NCBI GenBank assembly: GCA_964347415.1
Contig: CAYFYJ010000006.1
Span: forward strand, 1-18,385
Length of the DNA stretch: 18,385 nucleotides
Origin: CAYFYJ01 sp964347415
GTDB lineage: Archaea > Aenigmatarchaeota > Aenigmatarchaeia > CG10238-14
Direction: 5' to 3'
Each line of letters opens with the position of its first letter. Position 1 is the first letter of the stretch. Under the pieces are notes generated by a model. That model was not told the origin of the DNA, made no database searches, and saw only the letters and a list, made by a program, of their open reading frames with translations. Position numbers and translations under genes: made by a program. Positions 5,679 to 12,790 of this stretch are shown piece by piece.

Positions 5679-7247
5679 ATGGAAAAAAAGGAGATTTGTA
5701 GAGAAATAATCGAGATTTTGGTGAGAAGTAGGAGTTTGGATCATAAAAAAATGGATAGAGTGATCAAAAAACGGTGTAAAAAATATAATTTAAAAGAATT
5801 GCCCACAAAAGTAGAAATTCTAAGTTTTTGTAAAAAAGATGAGAGAGAAAAACTTGAAATTCTTTTAAGAACAAAACCATCTCGAACAATATCAGGAGTC
5901 TCAGTAATAACCGTTGTAGCAAAACCTGCTCCTTGTCCTGGGACATGTATTTACTGTCCTAGAGGAAGGGATGCCCCACAAAGTTACACCGGACTTGAAC
6001 CAGCAATACAAAGGGGGATAAGAAATGATTATGATCCGTTCCGTCAAACAAAAGATAGATTAAATCAATATGTTCTAACAGGTCATCCCTCGGATAAGAT
6101 AGAAGTTATAATTTTAGGCGGCACTTTTCTAGCTTTGGACAAGAGCTATCAAGATTGGTTTGTTAAAAAAGTATTCGATGGTCTTAACGGAAAAGAAAGT
6201 GGGGGTTTAGAAGTTGCGCAAAGATTGAACGAAGGTGCCGAACACAGATGCACTGGATTGACGATCGAAACAAGAGCAGATTACTGTTTCGAAGCACACA
6301 TCGACCAAATGCTAAAATTAGGCACAACTAGAGCAGAAATAGGCGTACAATCGATTTACCCAGAAGTTTTGAAAAAAGTAAGACGTGGACATACTGTTGA
6401 TGACGTAATAAAGGCCACACAGTTAGCAAAGGATTCTGGGTTGAAATGTACGTATCATGTAATGCCTGGTCTTTTTGTTGATTTTAAGAAGGATTTAGGA
6501 CAGTTTAAGATTCTTTTTAATGATGGTGGGTTTAGACCAGACTCGTTAAAAATTTACCCGGCCCTTGTTATTAAAGGAACTGAATTGTATGATTTATGGA
6601 AAGGAAAAAAATATCAACCCCTGTCAACAGAAGAAGGTGTTAAACTCATTTCAGAGGCAATGAAATATATACCGAAATACTGTCGGGTTATTAGAGTTCA
6701 GCGTGATATCCCGAGTAATAAAGTTGTTGCCGGTATAAAGAAAAGTAATTTGAGAGAATTGATTGAAAGGGAAAGTGAGAGAAAAGGAATAAAAATTAAG
6801 GAGATAAGATACAGGGAAGTGGGGCATAGAGTCGAGAAAGGAATAATACTTGATATTAATCATGTCAAACCGTTCAGATTGGATTACTATGCTTCCAGGG
6901 GGAAGGAAATTTTTTTGAGTTTTGAAGATGAAAAGAATGATGTTTTAATCGGGTTTCTAAGATTGAGAATCCCTTTCAAACCCTTTAGACCAGAAATTAA
7001 TAAAAAGACTGCTCTAATAAGAGAACTGCATGTTTATGGGCAGGCCGTACCGATAGGGTCCAGTTTAGCAGAAGCATGGCAACATAGAGGTTTTGGAAAA
7101 AAACTACTTCAGAAAGCTGAAAAAATAGCTAAGAATGAGTTTGATATGAAAAAAATTATTATTACCAGCGGTGTTGGTGTTAAATCATATTATAAAAAAT
7201 TTGGCTACAGAAAGGATGGTCCATTCGTTTCGAAATTACTTGACTAA
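5679..7247 (+). CDS. elp3: Elp3 family tRNA uridine(34) modification enzyme (radical SAM plus acetyltransferase)
   Basis: 522 residues, full length. The radical-SAM domain carries the Fe-S cysteines Cys86, Cys90 and Cys93 in the Elp3 signature APCPGTCIYCPRG. Typical Elp3 blocks follow: GGTFLAL, ETRADYC, EIGVQS, RRGHTVDDV, YHVMPGL and QRDIPS. The C-terminal GNAT domain has the acetyl-CoA loop QHRGFGKKLL and ends GVGVKSYYKKFGYRKDGPFVSK. The enzyme uses acetyl-CoA and radical chemistry to build 5-carboxymethyluridine at the tRNA wobble position; archaeal Elp3 is known to act without the other Elongator subunits. The gene follows its own promoter, downstream of the thiolase and Trm9-like genes. 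Its last 12 bases overlap the end of the convergent Lrp-family gene. Confidence 0.97.
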   Translation: MEKKEICREIIEILVRSRSLDHKKMDRVIKKRCKKYNLKELPTKVEILSFCKKDEREKLEILLRTKPSRTISGVSVITVVAKPAPCPGTCIYCPRGRDAPQSYTGLEPAIQRGIRNDYDPFRQTKDRLNQYVLTGHPSDKIEVIILGGTFLALDKSYQDWFVKKVFDGLNGKESGGLEVAQRLNEGAEHRCTGLTIETRADYCFEAHIDQMLKLGTTRAEIGVQSIYPEVLKKVRRGHTVDDVIKATQLAKDSGLKCTYHVMPGLFVDFKKDLGQFKILFNDGGFRPDSLKIYPALVIKGTELYDLWKGKKYQPLSTEEGVKLISEAMKYIPKYCRVIRVQRDIPSNKVVAGIKKSNLRELIERESERKGIKIKEIRYREVGHRVEKGIILDINHVKPFRLDYYASRGKEIFLSFEDEKNDVLIGFLRLRIPFKPFRPEINKKTALIRELHVYGQAVPIGSSLAEAWQHRGFGKKLLQKAEKIAKNEFDMKKIIITSGVGVKSYYKKFGYRKDGPFVSKLLD

Positions 7248-7700
7248 GATTTTGTGCGTTTCCTTAAAACATTTTGGTGCAATTATTCCTTTGCACGCAT
7301 CAAGACATATAGCTACTTTAGGTGCAACTTTTGTATATTCAGTCTCATCTTTAACTCTCATTTTAACAATATAATCCCACTCTCCTACTAAGAAAAATAC
7401 CTCCTGGATTTCAGGTATTTCAGCTAGCTTCTTTCCGATTATGTCTAAATCTTCTATCTTTTTGAATTTCTTTCCTCCAAACTTAAATGCTACAACAGGT
7501 CTTCCTATTTTTTTTGCATCTAAAATAGCTGAAAAGCCTCTGATGACTCCTAATTTCTTGAACTTATCTATTTTTGTTTTGACTGTAGAAGTTGGTAATC
7601 CGAGTTTGTGAGCTAATTTAGTTACTCTTGGTACACAAGCATCTTCTTCTTGAATCAGATTGAGCAATTTCTTATCTTCTGGTTTTAATTTAATTTCCAT
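7236..7700 (-). CDS. Lrp/AsnC-family transcriptional regulator
   Basis: 154 residues with the two-part Lrp layout. An N-terminal helix-turn-helix (~10-60; VTKLAHKLGLPTSTVKTKID) precedes a C-terminal RAM domain with alternating strands and helices (VVAFKFGG, EVFFLVGEWDYIVKMRVKD). The ATG at 7700 has a strong GGAGGT site at 7708-7713. Regulators of this family bind amino acids or related effectors and often control their own or adjacent genes. The divergent neighbour is the Cys-rich unknown protein, making that pair a candidate target. Its 3' end overlaps elp3 by 12 bases. Confidence 0.93.
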   Translation of the reverse strand: MEIKLKPEDKKLLNLIQEEDACVPRVTKLAHKLGLPTSTVKTKIDKFKKLGVIRGFSAILDAKKIGRPVVAFKFGGKKFKKIEDLDIIGKKLAEIPEIQEVFFLVGEWDYIVKMRVKDETEYTKVAPKVAICLDACKGIIAPKCFKETHKILVK

Positions 7701-7741
7701 TATATCTACCTCCGGATGTTATACGTTTTGTATTATATAAA

Positions 7742-7749
7742 AATATAAA
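7742..7749 (-). promoter_or_regulatory. TATA box of the Lrp-family gene
   Basis: On the minus strand TTTATATT lies about 45 bases before the ATG at 7700, giving an inferred start near 7718. The surrounding stretch (7720-7772) is very AT-rich, with partial palindromes around ACGTA that could be Lrp sites. Confidence 0.45.
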
Positions 7750-7819
7750 TACTTGTTATAAATTACGTATTTCATGCGGTTTTCTAATAAAAAATGCTAG
7801 GATTTTTTGTAAATTTCGT

Positions 7820-7844
7820 AGAAAAGTTTATCTGGAGTATAAGG
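7820..7844 (+). promoter_or_regulatory. Promoter of the Cys-rich unknown gene
   Basis: A purine-rich BRE-like AGAAAA followed by GTTTATCT (7826-7833) predicts a start near 7857. A second candidate, GTATAAGG (7837-7844), would give a nearly leaderless transcript. GTGAT at 7862-7866 precedes the ATG and suits the first option. Confidence 0.4.
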
Positions 7845-7869
7845 TCTTTTAGCATTAGAATGTGATAAC

Positions 7870-8253
7870 ATGTGTCGTTTAGACATAATGTGTGATGAGA
7901 AGTGTAAAGAGATGATTATCTTAGAATATATGCTTAGTGAAAACCCATATGGATTACTGTATCCTATGATACGTCATAATGAGGATGCCAGAGAAGTTGT
8001 AAATCCAGAAAAGATACAAGAGCATCATGAAATTTGTAGAAGTTATATTAAAAAATTGCAAAGGGGGAATGAAGTTTTTGAATTTTTGGAATATTTGGGT
8101 AATGGTAAACCAGGGGGTGAAATATGTTTGCTTACCCACGAATATGCTATGTTATTGCTTCAGGAAGACTATTTTGGAGCAGAAAGGATGGAAAGGAAGA
8201 TTAGAAGTATGTGTAGGAAAAAATCATCATCTGGTGTATTGCATGAAAAATAA
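7870..8253 (+). CDS. Unknown small protein, mostly helical, six cysteines
   Basis: 127 residues; no family recognised. Six cysteines (2, 8, 12, 56, 86, 115) and a His-His pair (52-53, EHHEIC) could bind a metal or form disulfides. No signal peptide or membrane segment is visible, and the sequence reads as several amphipathic helices. The start at ATG 7870 has GTGAT three bases upstream; ATG 7888 is an alternative. Its 3' end overlaps the following methyltransferase gene by 11 bases, implying a two-gene operon with coupled translation. It diverges from the Lrp-family gene. Confidence 0.75.
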   Translation: MCRLDIMCDEKCKEMIILEYMLSENPYGLLYPMIRHNEDAREVVNPEKIQEHHEICRSYIKKLQRGNEVFEFLEYLGNGKPGGEICLLTHEYAMLLLQEDYFGAERMERKIRSMCRKKSSSGVLHEK

Positions 8254-8905
8254 AAAATCGACTGAATGGAATAAAATATACAAAAAGTTAGGAGTTGTTC
8301 AAAAAGAATCCCGTGATTCTGTAAAAGCGCTCGTTCCATTATTTAAAAAAGAAAAGGTTAGAAAAATTTTAGATTTAGGTTGTGGAAGTGGCAGACATAC
8401 TATTTTTTTAGCTCAACAAGATTTCTTGGTTGTTGGTTCTGATAACGCACAATCAGCACTAGATATAACTCAAAAAATTGCAAAAGAAGTTGGAATCGAT
8501 ATTTTATTACTTCAAAATGATATGGCATCTATCCCTAGTCCGAATGAACATTTTGATGCTATCATATGTTATGATGTGATTCAACATGGTTTGTTAAAGA
8601 ATACTAAAAAAATCATAGATGAAATGGAACGTGTTTTAAAAAAAAATGGCTTAATTTTTGTTGGTGTAGTTTCCAGAAAACATTACTCTTATGGGATAGG
8701 TAAAGAAATAGAACCAGGGACGTTTGTTGGTATGAAAGATAAATTGGATGGTCATATACCACATCATTTCTTTGCTGAATCTGAGATAAGAGATCTTTTT
8801 TCTGATTTTGATATAATTGAACTAAAAGAAAATATTTGCCCAAGCGAATTAGATCCGGGTAAAATGGGTGGGGAATGGCTTCTTATAGCCAGAAAAAAGA
8901 GATGA
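8243..8905 (+). CDS. Class I SAM-dependent methyltransferase, substrate unknown
   Basis: 220 residues from ATG 8243, which has GGTGT six bases upstream; the frame opens earlier but only as a shadow of the preceding gene. The AdoMet motif I is ILDLGCGSGRH (~42-52), the motif II acid is Asp66 (VVGSDNAQ), and FDAIICYDVIQH is the motif IV region. A C-terminal block HIPHHFFAESEIRDLF resembles the TehB-like/UbiE-like small-molecule methyltransferases. The overlap with the Cys-rich protein suggests a shared job, perhaps that protein being a partner or sensor; this is inference. Confidence 0.85.
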   Translation: MKNKKSTEWNKIYKKLGVVQKESRDSVKALVPLFKKEKVRKILDLGCGSGRHTIFLAQQDFLVVGSDNAQSALDITQKIAKEVGIDILLLQNDMASIPSPNEHFDAIICYDVIQHGLLKNTKKIIDEMERVLKKNGLIFVGVVSRKHYSYGIGKEIEPGTFVGMKDKLDGHIPHHFFAESEIRDLFSDFDIIELKENICPSELDPGKMGGEWLLIARKKR

Positions 8906-8921
8906 AATTGCCTTTCGAAAG

Positions 8922-8930
8922 TTTTATAAT
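8922..8930 (+). promoter_or_regulatory. TATA box of the cca-MEMO operon
   Basis: TTTTATAAT, preceded by a purine-rich CGAAAG, is centred about 25 bases before the cca ATG. The inferred transcript would be leaderless, consistent with the absence of an SD sequence before 8951. Confidence 0.6.
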
Positions 8931-8950
8931 CCAAATAGAAAATATAACAT

Positions 8951-10378
8951 ATGTTCAAAAATTATAAGAAAGTCCTGGACAGAGTTTTAGACGAAATTAG
9001 ACCAAATTCGATAGAAAAAAATAGGTTAGGATTCTTGAGTCAGAAAGTTCTACAAATAGCCGTGAATGAGGCCGCGAAATATAAAGCAAGGCCAATATTA
9101 GCTGGTTCGATAACAAGGAATACTTGGTTGACAACAAAGAAAGAGTTTGATGTTTTCATAATATTTCCTAAGACATTGAGTGTTGAAAAGTTGGAGAAAT
9201 TAGGTTTGAAGATTGGCAAGACCATAATAAAGAAACTCAACGGTGAATGGGTAATAGAATATGCCCAACACCCTTATGTCAGAGGTAAAGTACATGGAAC
9301 TGAGATTGACATCGTTCCTTGCTACAAGATGGAATGTGGTGAGAAGATAAAATCTGCAGTTGATAGGACTCCCTTCCATGTTGAGTACTTGAACAAAAAT
9401 CTACCTAGAGAATTATCAGATGATGTTAGATTGTTGAAACAATTTTGTGGTGTGAATAAGATCTATGGGGCCGATGCCAAAACAGAAGGTTTCTCAGGCT
9501 ATGTTTGTGAACTTCTCGTCATGTATTATGGTAGTTTTATCGATGTTTTGAAAAATGCTGCTGAATGGAAGCCAGGAGTAGTGATTGATCCCGAGAAATT
9601 CTATAGACAAGAAGATCATCCTTATTTAAGAAGAGAATTAAAAAGACAGGTTCTAATTTTGATCGATCCCACCGACAAAACTAGGAATGCTGCTGCAGCA
9701 ATTTCAGCCAATAGTTTTTATAAACTCAGAAAAAAAGCAAAAGAATTTTTGAATAAACCATCTAAAGAAGCATTCTTTGAAAAGAAATTAAAGCCAATAA
9801 CCGAAAATGATCTGATTATGGCACAGATGAAAAGAAGGACTGAATTACTTTTAATCGTTTTTAAACCACCTCAAGTTGTTCCTGATATTTTATGGCCTCA
9901 ACTTAGAAGATTTGCAGAAAGATTAGAGAGCATGCAAAAAGAAGACGAGTTTATAATATTGAGGAAGGGTATCTACACTAATGAAAAGGATCTGGCAGTT
10001 ATATTGTTAGAAATGGAAGTTTCGAAGTTGCCTTATGTGAATAAAAAAATTGGTCCATTAGTTTTTGATTTGGATGATTCAGCAAGATTTATTAGAAAAT
10101 ATGAGAAAACGGCGTTGAAGGGACCTTTTATCGAGAATAATTTTTGGTGTGTAGAAGTTGAGAGAAGGTTTACGACAGCTAGAGAAAAATTAATTAATAG
10201 TTTAACCGAGAAGGAAAAATTTTTGGAAGAAAGAGGTGTTCCAAACCATATAGCGAAACAAATTGCGAAGAAGTTTGATGTGGTTTGTGAGACTGATAAC
10301 ATTATGAATTTAATTAAAAAGGATGAGAATTTTGGGATATTTTTGAGGAAATATTTTGAGAAAGAGAGTTTAATATGA
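8951..10378 (+). CDS. cca: CCA-adding enzyme (tRNA nucleotidyltransferase), archaeal class I
   Basis: 475 residues. Adds CCA to tRNA 3' ends. The nucleotidyltransferase core holds AGSITRNTW followed by the metal-binding pair Glu65 and Asp67 (KEFDVFI), with the third carboxylate Asp120 (TEIDIVPCY); these match the E/D/D set of the archaeal class I enzyme. The domain PRELSDDVRLLKQF and the body and tail regions follow as in the archaeal family. Neither tRNA gene in this window encodes CCA, so the enzyme is needed for them. The start is probably leaderless. The stop codon overlaps the MEMO gene start (ATGA). Confidence 0.97.
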   Translation: MFKNYKKVLDRVLDEIRPNSIEKNRLGFLSQKVLQIAVNEAAKYKARPILAGSITRNTWLTTKKEFDVFIIFPKTLSVEKLEKLGLKIGKTIIKKLNGEWVIEYAQHPYVRGKVHGTEIDIVPCYKMECGEKIKSAVDRTPFHVEYLNKNLPRELSDDVRLLKQFCGVNKIYGADAKTEGFSGYVCELLVMYYGSFIDVLKNAAEWKPGVVIDPEKFYRQEDHPYLRRELKRQVLILIDPTDKTRNAAAAISANSFYKLRKKAKEFLNKPSKEAFFEKKLKPITENDLIMAQMKRRTELLLIVFKPPQVVPDILWPQLRRFAERLESMQKEDEFIILRKGIYTNEKDLAVILLEMEVSKLPYVNKKIGPLVFDLDDSARFIRKYEKTALKGPFIENNFWCVEVERRFTTAREKLINSLTEKEKFLEERGVPNHIAKQIAKKFDVVCETDNIMNLIKKDENFGIFLRKYFEKESLI

Positions 10379-11211
10379 TAATTCGACCACCTGCAGTAGC
10401 AGGAATGTTCTATAATCTTAATTCAGAAATGCTTAGAAAACAGATTAAAAGTTGTTTCGACCATAAACTGGGCCCTAAAAAAATCAAAGAAGAAAAATTC
10501 ATTGCCACTGTAGTCCCTCATGCAGGTTATCCTTATTCTGGCCCTGTAGCTGCATGGTCTTACTCAAAAATCCAAAAATGTAACTACGTCATATTAGGTC
10601 CTAATCATCGTGTTTTTGGTTCGAGGTTTGGGGTGATGAAAGAAGGTGTTTGGAAAACCCCTTTAGGTCCAGCAAACATAGACGATAAAGTTGCATCTAA
10701 ATTAATTGATAGTTCGCCTTTGCTGGAATATGATATCTTATCACATGAACCAGAACACTCGATAGAAGTTCAGTTGCCATTTCTACAATATAGATTCGAG
10801 GAAGATTTTAAGTTCATTCCCATTTCTGTGATTAACGAGCATCCAAGTTTTGATTTCCTTGAAGAATGTAAAATTATCGGAAAGGCAATAGCAGGTGTAA
10901 TCAAAAAAGAAAAGAAAAAATGGGTAATAATAGCAAGTTCAGATTTTTCACATTACATTCCATATGAAAATGCTCATTCTATCGATAACTATGTCATAGA
11001 TGCCATATTGAGATTAAATGAAAAAGACTTTTTTTTGAGATTACAAGAAAGGAATGCTTCTGTTTGCGGTTTTGGACCCATAGCTGTTGCTATGATTGCT
11101 TCAAAAGAGATGGGTGCAAAAAAAAGTGAGTTGTTAAAATATGCCACATCAGGAGACATTACTGGTGATAAAGGGTCCGTTGTCGGGTACGGAAGTATTA
11201 TTTTAAGATAA
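10375..11211 (+). CDS. MEMO1-family protein
   Basis: 278 residues, full-length AmmeMemoRadiSam-type MEMO domain. Conserved blocks include RPPAVAGMFY, VPHAGYPYSG (His49), GPNHRVFG (His78), EHSIEVQLPFLQY, ASSDFSHYIPY (His193) and NASVCGFGP (Cys231). His49, His78 and Cys231 correspond to the metal-binding triad described for human MEMO1 and related to dioxygenase LigB-type folds. The biochemical role in archaea is unsettled. Translation is probably coupled to cca through the ATGA overlap, a pairing that suggests either shared regulation or an undescribed link to tRNA/RNA metabolism. The stop codon abuts the convergent membrane regulator. Confidence 0.93.
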   Translation: MIIRPPAVAGMFYNLNSEMLRKQIKSCFDHKLGPKKIKEEKFIATVVPHAGYPYSGPVAAWSYSKIQKCNYVILGPNHRVFGSRFGVMKEGVWKTPLGPANIDDKVASKLIDSSPLLEYDILSHEPEHSIEVQLPFLQYRFEEDFKFIPISVINEHPSFDFLEECKIIGKAIAGVIKKEKKKWVIIASSDFSHYIPYENAHSIDNYVIDAILRLNEKDFFLRLQERNASVCGFGPIAVAMIASKEMGAKKSELLKYATSGDITGDKGSVVGYGSIILR

Positions 11212-11982
11212 TCATTCTTGATAGGATGTTCCCGTAATGTTTTCTAAATCCTGTATCGCTTCTGTTCTACTTTCTTCAGATACATTTAATGCTGGTTGAA
11301 TTTGTTCAGCTACTTCTGGCTGTCTGACAGCCAAGTTCTTCATAATTGCCGATTGTTTGGCTGCAGATTCAGTGAGTGTCTCTAGAACAGGTATAACATT
11401 ACTCTCTCTTTGTTTTGCTATTTCAATTTCATTTTTTGCTTGAGTCATTTCATCCTGATAATCCTTTATAATACCAGCAACCAATCCAGATTTTCCTTCC
11501 CCAACGATTTGTTTTGTTTCTTCTAATCTTTCTTCAGCATGCTGAATGTGTAATTGAGCACGTTGTAAACTGTCAGTGGCTAATAAAAATCGGAAATCCT
11601 CGATCATTCTCTTTGACGTGTAGAATGGACTACCTGGGATTGCGTCGACAGAAAGAAAATACCAACTACTAACAAAGCTAAGGAATGTAACCAAAAAGAT
11701 AAAACTCCATCTGTAAGACGCAGGATGAAGTATTTTTTGAGCTGGTTTAGTCAATTTGTAATAAATCCATTTTCTACCAGGACGTTCAACCCGCTCTACG
11801 AGATCAGTATTCCTCAATATGTCTAGATGTTCGGAAACAGTTGTCACATGTTTGCCCAATTTTCGTGATAATTCGGATGCTGTCATTGGTCTTTTTTCAA
11901 GACTTTTAAGAATATTTGCTCTAGTATCGACTGTTAATGTTTTCATTAAATTTTTTGATACTTTCAACTCTTCTTCTTCCAT
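11212..11982 (-). CDS. Membrane-anchored ArsR-like HTH regulator with DUF5667-like outer domain
   Basis: 256 residues. Residues ~10-80 are an ArsR-type winged helix (ANILKSLEKRPMTASELSRK; TVSEHLDILRNTDLVERV; GRKWIYYKLT). One hydrophobic segment at 92-112 would span the membrane. Beyond it, IPGSPFYTSKRMIEDFRFLL and LHIQHAEERLEETKQIV match the style of DUF5667, a helical extracytoplasmic domain found beside regulatory proteins. A Gln/Glu-rich helical tail completes it. The layout is that of a one-component transmembrane sensor that binds DNA from the membrane. It diverges from a secreted protein gene 112 bp away, which is its most likely target by position. It converges directly on the MEMO gene. 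Confidence 0.87.
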   Translation of the reverse strand: MEEEELKVSKNLMKTLTVDTRANILKSLEKRPMTASELSRKLGKHVTTVSEHLDILRNTDLVERVERPGRKWIYYKLTKPAQKILHPASYRWSFIFLVTFLSFVSSWYFLSVDAIPGSPFYTSKRMIEDFRFLLATDSLQRAQLHIQHAEERLEETKQIVGEGKSGLVAGIIKDYQDEMTQAKNEIEIAKQRESNVIPVLETLTESAAKQSAIMKNLAVRQPEVAEQIQPALNVSEESRTEAIQDLENITGTSYQE

Positions 11983-12012
11983 GATTATCTGTTATTTAGC
12001 ATGAATTTAAAG

Positions 12013-12020
12013 CTTATAAA
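12013..12020. promoter_or_regulatory. TATA region between the membrane regulator and the secreted protein
   Basis: CTTATAAA contains the symmetric core TTATAA and can serve both strands. On the minus strand it predicts a start near 11990 and a leader of ~8 nt. On the plus strand it predicts a start near 12044 and a leader of ~50 nt. Confidence 0.5.
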
Positions 12021-12023
12021 GAT

Positions 12024-12051
12024 TTAGGGTGAAGGCCATAAATTTCCCTAA
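12024..12051. repeat. Inverted repeat TTAGGG...CCCTAA near the secreted-protein transcription start
   Basis: Arms TTAGGG (12024-12029) and CCCTAA (12046-12051) are separated by 16 bases. The G/C-rich arms stand out in this AT-rich intergenic region and lie between the TATA box and the SD of the secreted-protein gene. Candidate operator or RNA hairpin. Confidence 0.4.
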
Positions 12052-12094
12052 CCATTAAAAAACGTTGATTTCCCAATCCTTCTCAGGTGATGAA

Positions 12095-12730
12095 ATGAAA
12101 AAAATAGCAGTAGTAATAGCTATTCTGCTATGTAGCTTGGGTGCTACAGGAATGGTATTAGCGCAACAAGTGCAAGAGATAGAATCAGTGGCAGAACCAG
12201 CATGTATCTGGTCATGGGGGAATGGCTGTATTATACCTCCAAGACCTAGACCACCTATCCCACCAATACCACCTAGACCACAACCAAATATTCAAATAGC
12301 AAGAGGGGTTGCAGTGAATAAACACTATCTGACAACCGAACCAGCTTTATTCTTTATCTACAGATACAACTACTGGGATACAAAGATGTATCTAATCGTT
12401 GATGGAGAATTCTACAGAATGAAACAGATAGAAAGTAGGTATGATTGGCATACTAGAACAAGAATGTTTAAGTATAGAGCTGATGACGGTAGCGTGATGG
12501 TACTAACGGCACAGGAATACTCTGGAATGGTGAGTGTTTCAGCAACATTCAAGGATTATATCATAACCTTTGAACCGATAGGATATACTGGAGGACGTCC
12601 AGAACCGATCATCCAGGAAACAGAAATTATACCAGTTTTTAAAGAGTTAACCCAAGATATGGGAGCAGGAATCAATGCTGAAAGCCTCCTCTCACAAGCA
12701 AAGCCAATAGCAGAATGGTCAGGGAAGTAA
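12095..12730 (+). CDS. Secreted protein with proline-rich linker, function unknown
   Basis: 211 residues from ATG 12095, chosen because AGGTGATG, a near-perfect SD, sits just upstream. A signal peptide (KK, then a hydrophobic core to ~residue 20) is likely cut after VLA (residue 23). Cys37 and Cys45 could form a disulfide. A proline-rich stretch at 48-64 (PPRPRPPIPPIPPRPQP) links to a domain rich in Tyr, Trp and beta-strand-forming residues (FFIYRYNYW, YLIVDGEFYRM). No family recognised. The divergent membrane HTH regulator probably controls it. A U-rich terminator follows the stop. Confidence 0.85.
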   Translation: MKKIAVVIAILLCSLGATGMVLAQQVQEIESVAEPACIWSWGNGCIIPPRPRPPIPPIPPRPQPNIQIARGVAVNKHYLTTEPALFFIYRYNYWDTKMYLIVDGEFYRMKQIESRYDWHTRTRMFKYRADDGSVMVLTAQEYSGMVSVSATFKDYIITFEPIGYTGGRPEPIIQETEIIPVFKELTQDMGAGINAESLLSQAKPIAEWSGK

Positions 12731-12757
12731 AAATAAAGGTGACCCAAAACCATACCC

Positions 12758-12776
12758 TTCTTTTTATTTCTTTTTT
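12758..12776 (+). terminator. U-rich terminator after the secreted-protein gene; overlaps GluRS promoter
   Basis: A nearly unbroken T stretch interrupted by single C and A bases follows the stop codon. TTTTTATTT within it (12761-12769) also lies about 26 bases before the GluRS start codon and could act as that gene's TATA box. Confidence 0.55.
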
Positions 12777-12790
12777 AACGATAATTAATT

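Noticed and set aside
8027..8242. N-terminal extension of the second methyltransferase frame
   Set aside because: It lies in another frame of the Cys-rich protein gene and has no family character; ATG 8243 with GGTGT upstream is better.
12085..12100. Box C (RTGATGA) of a C/D guide RNA
   Set aside because: The match GTGATGA is the Shine-Dalgarno site of the secreted-protein gene, and no box D follows at a suitable distance.
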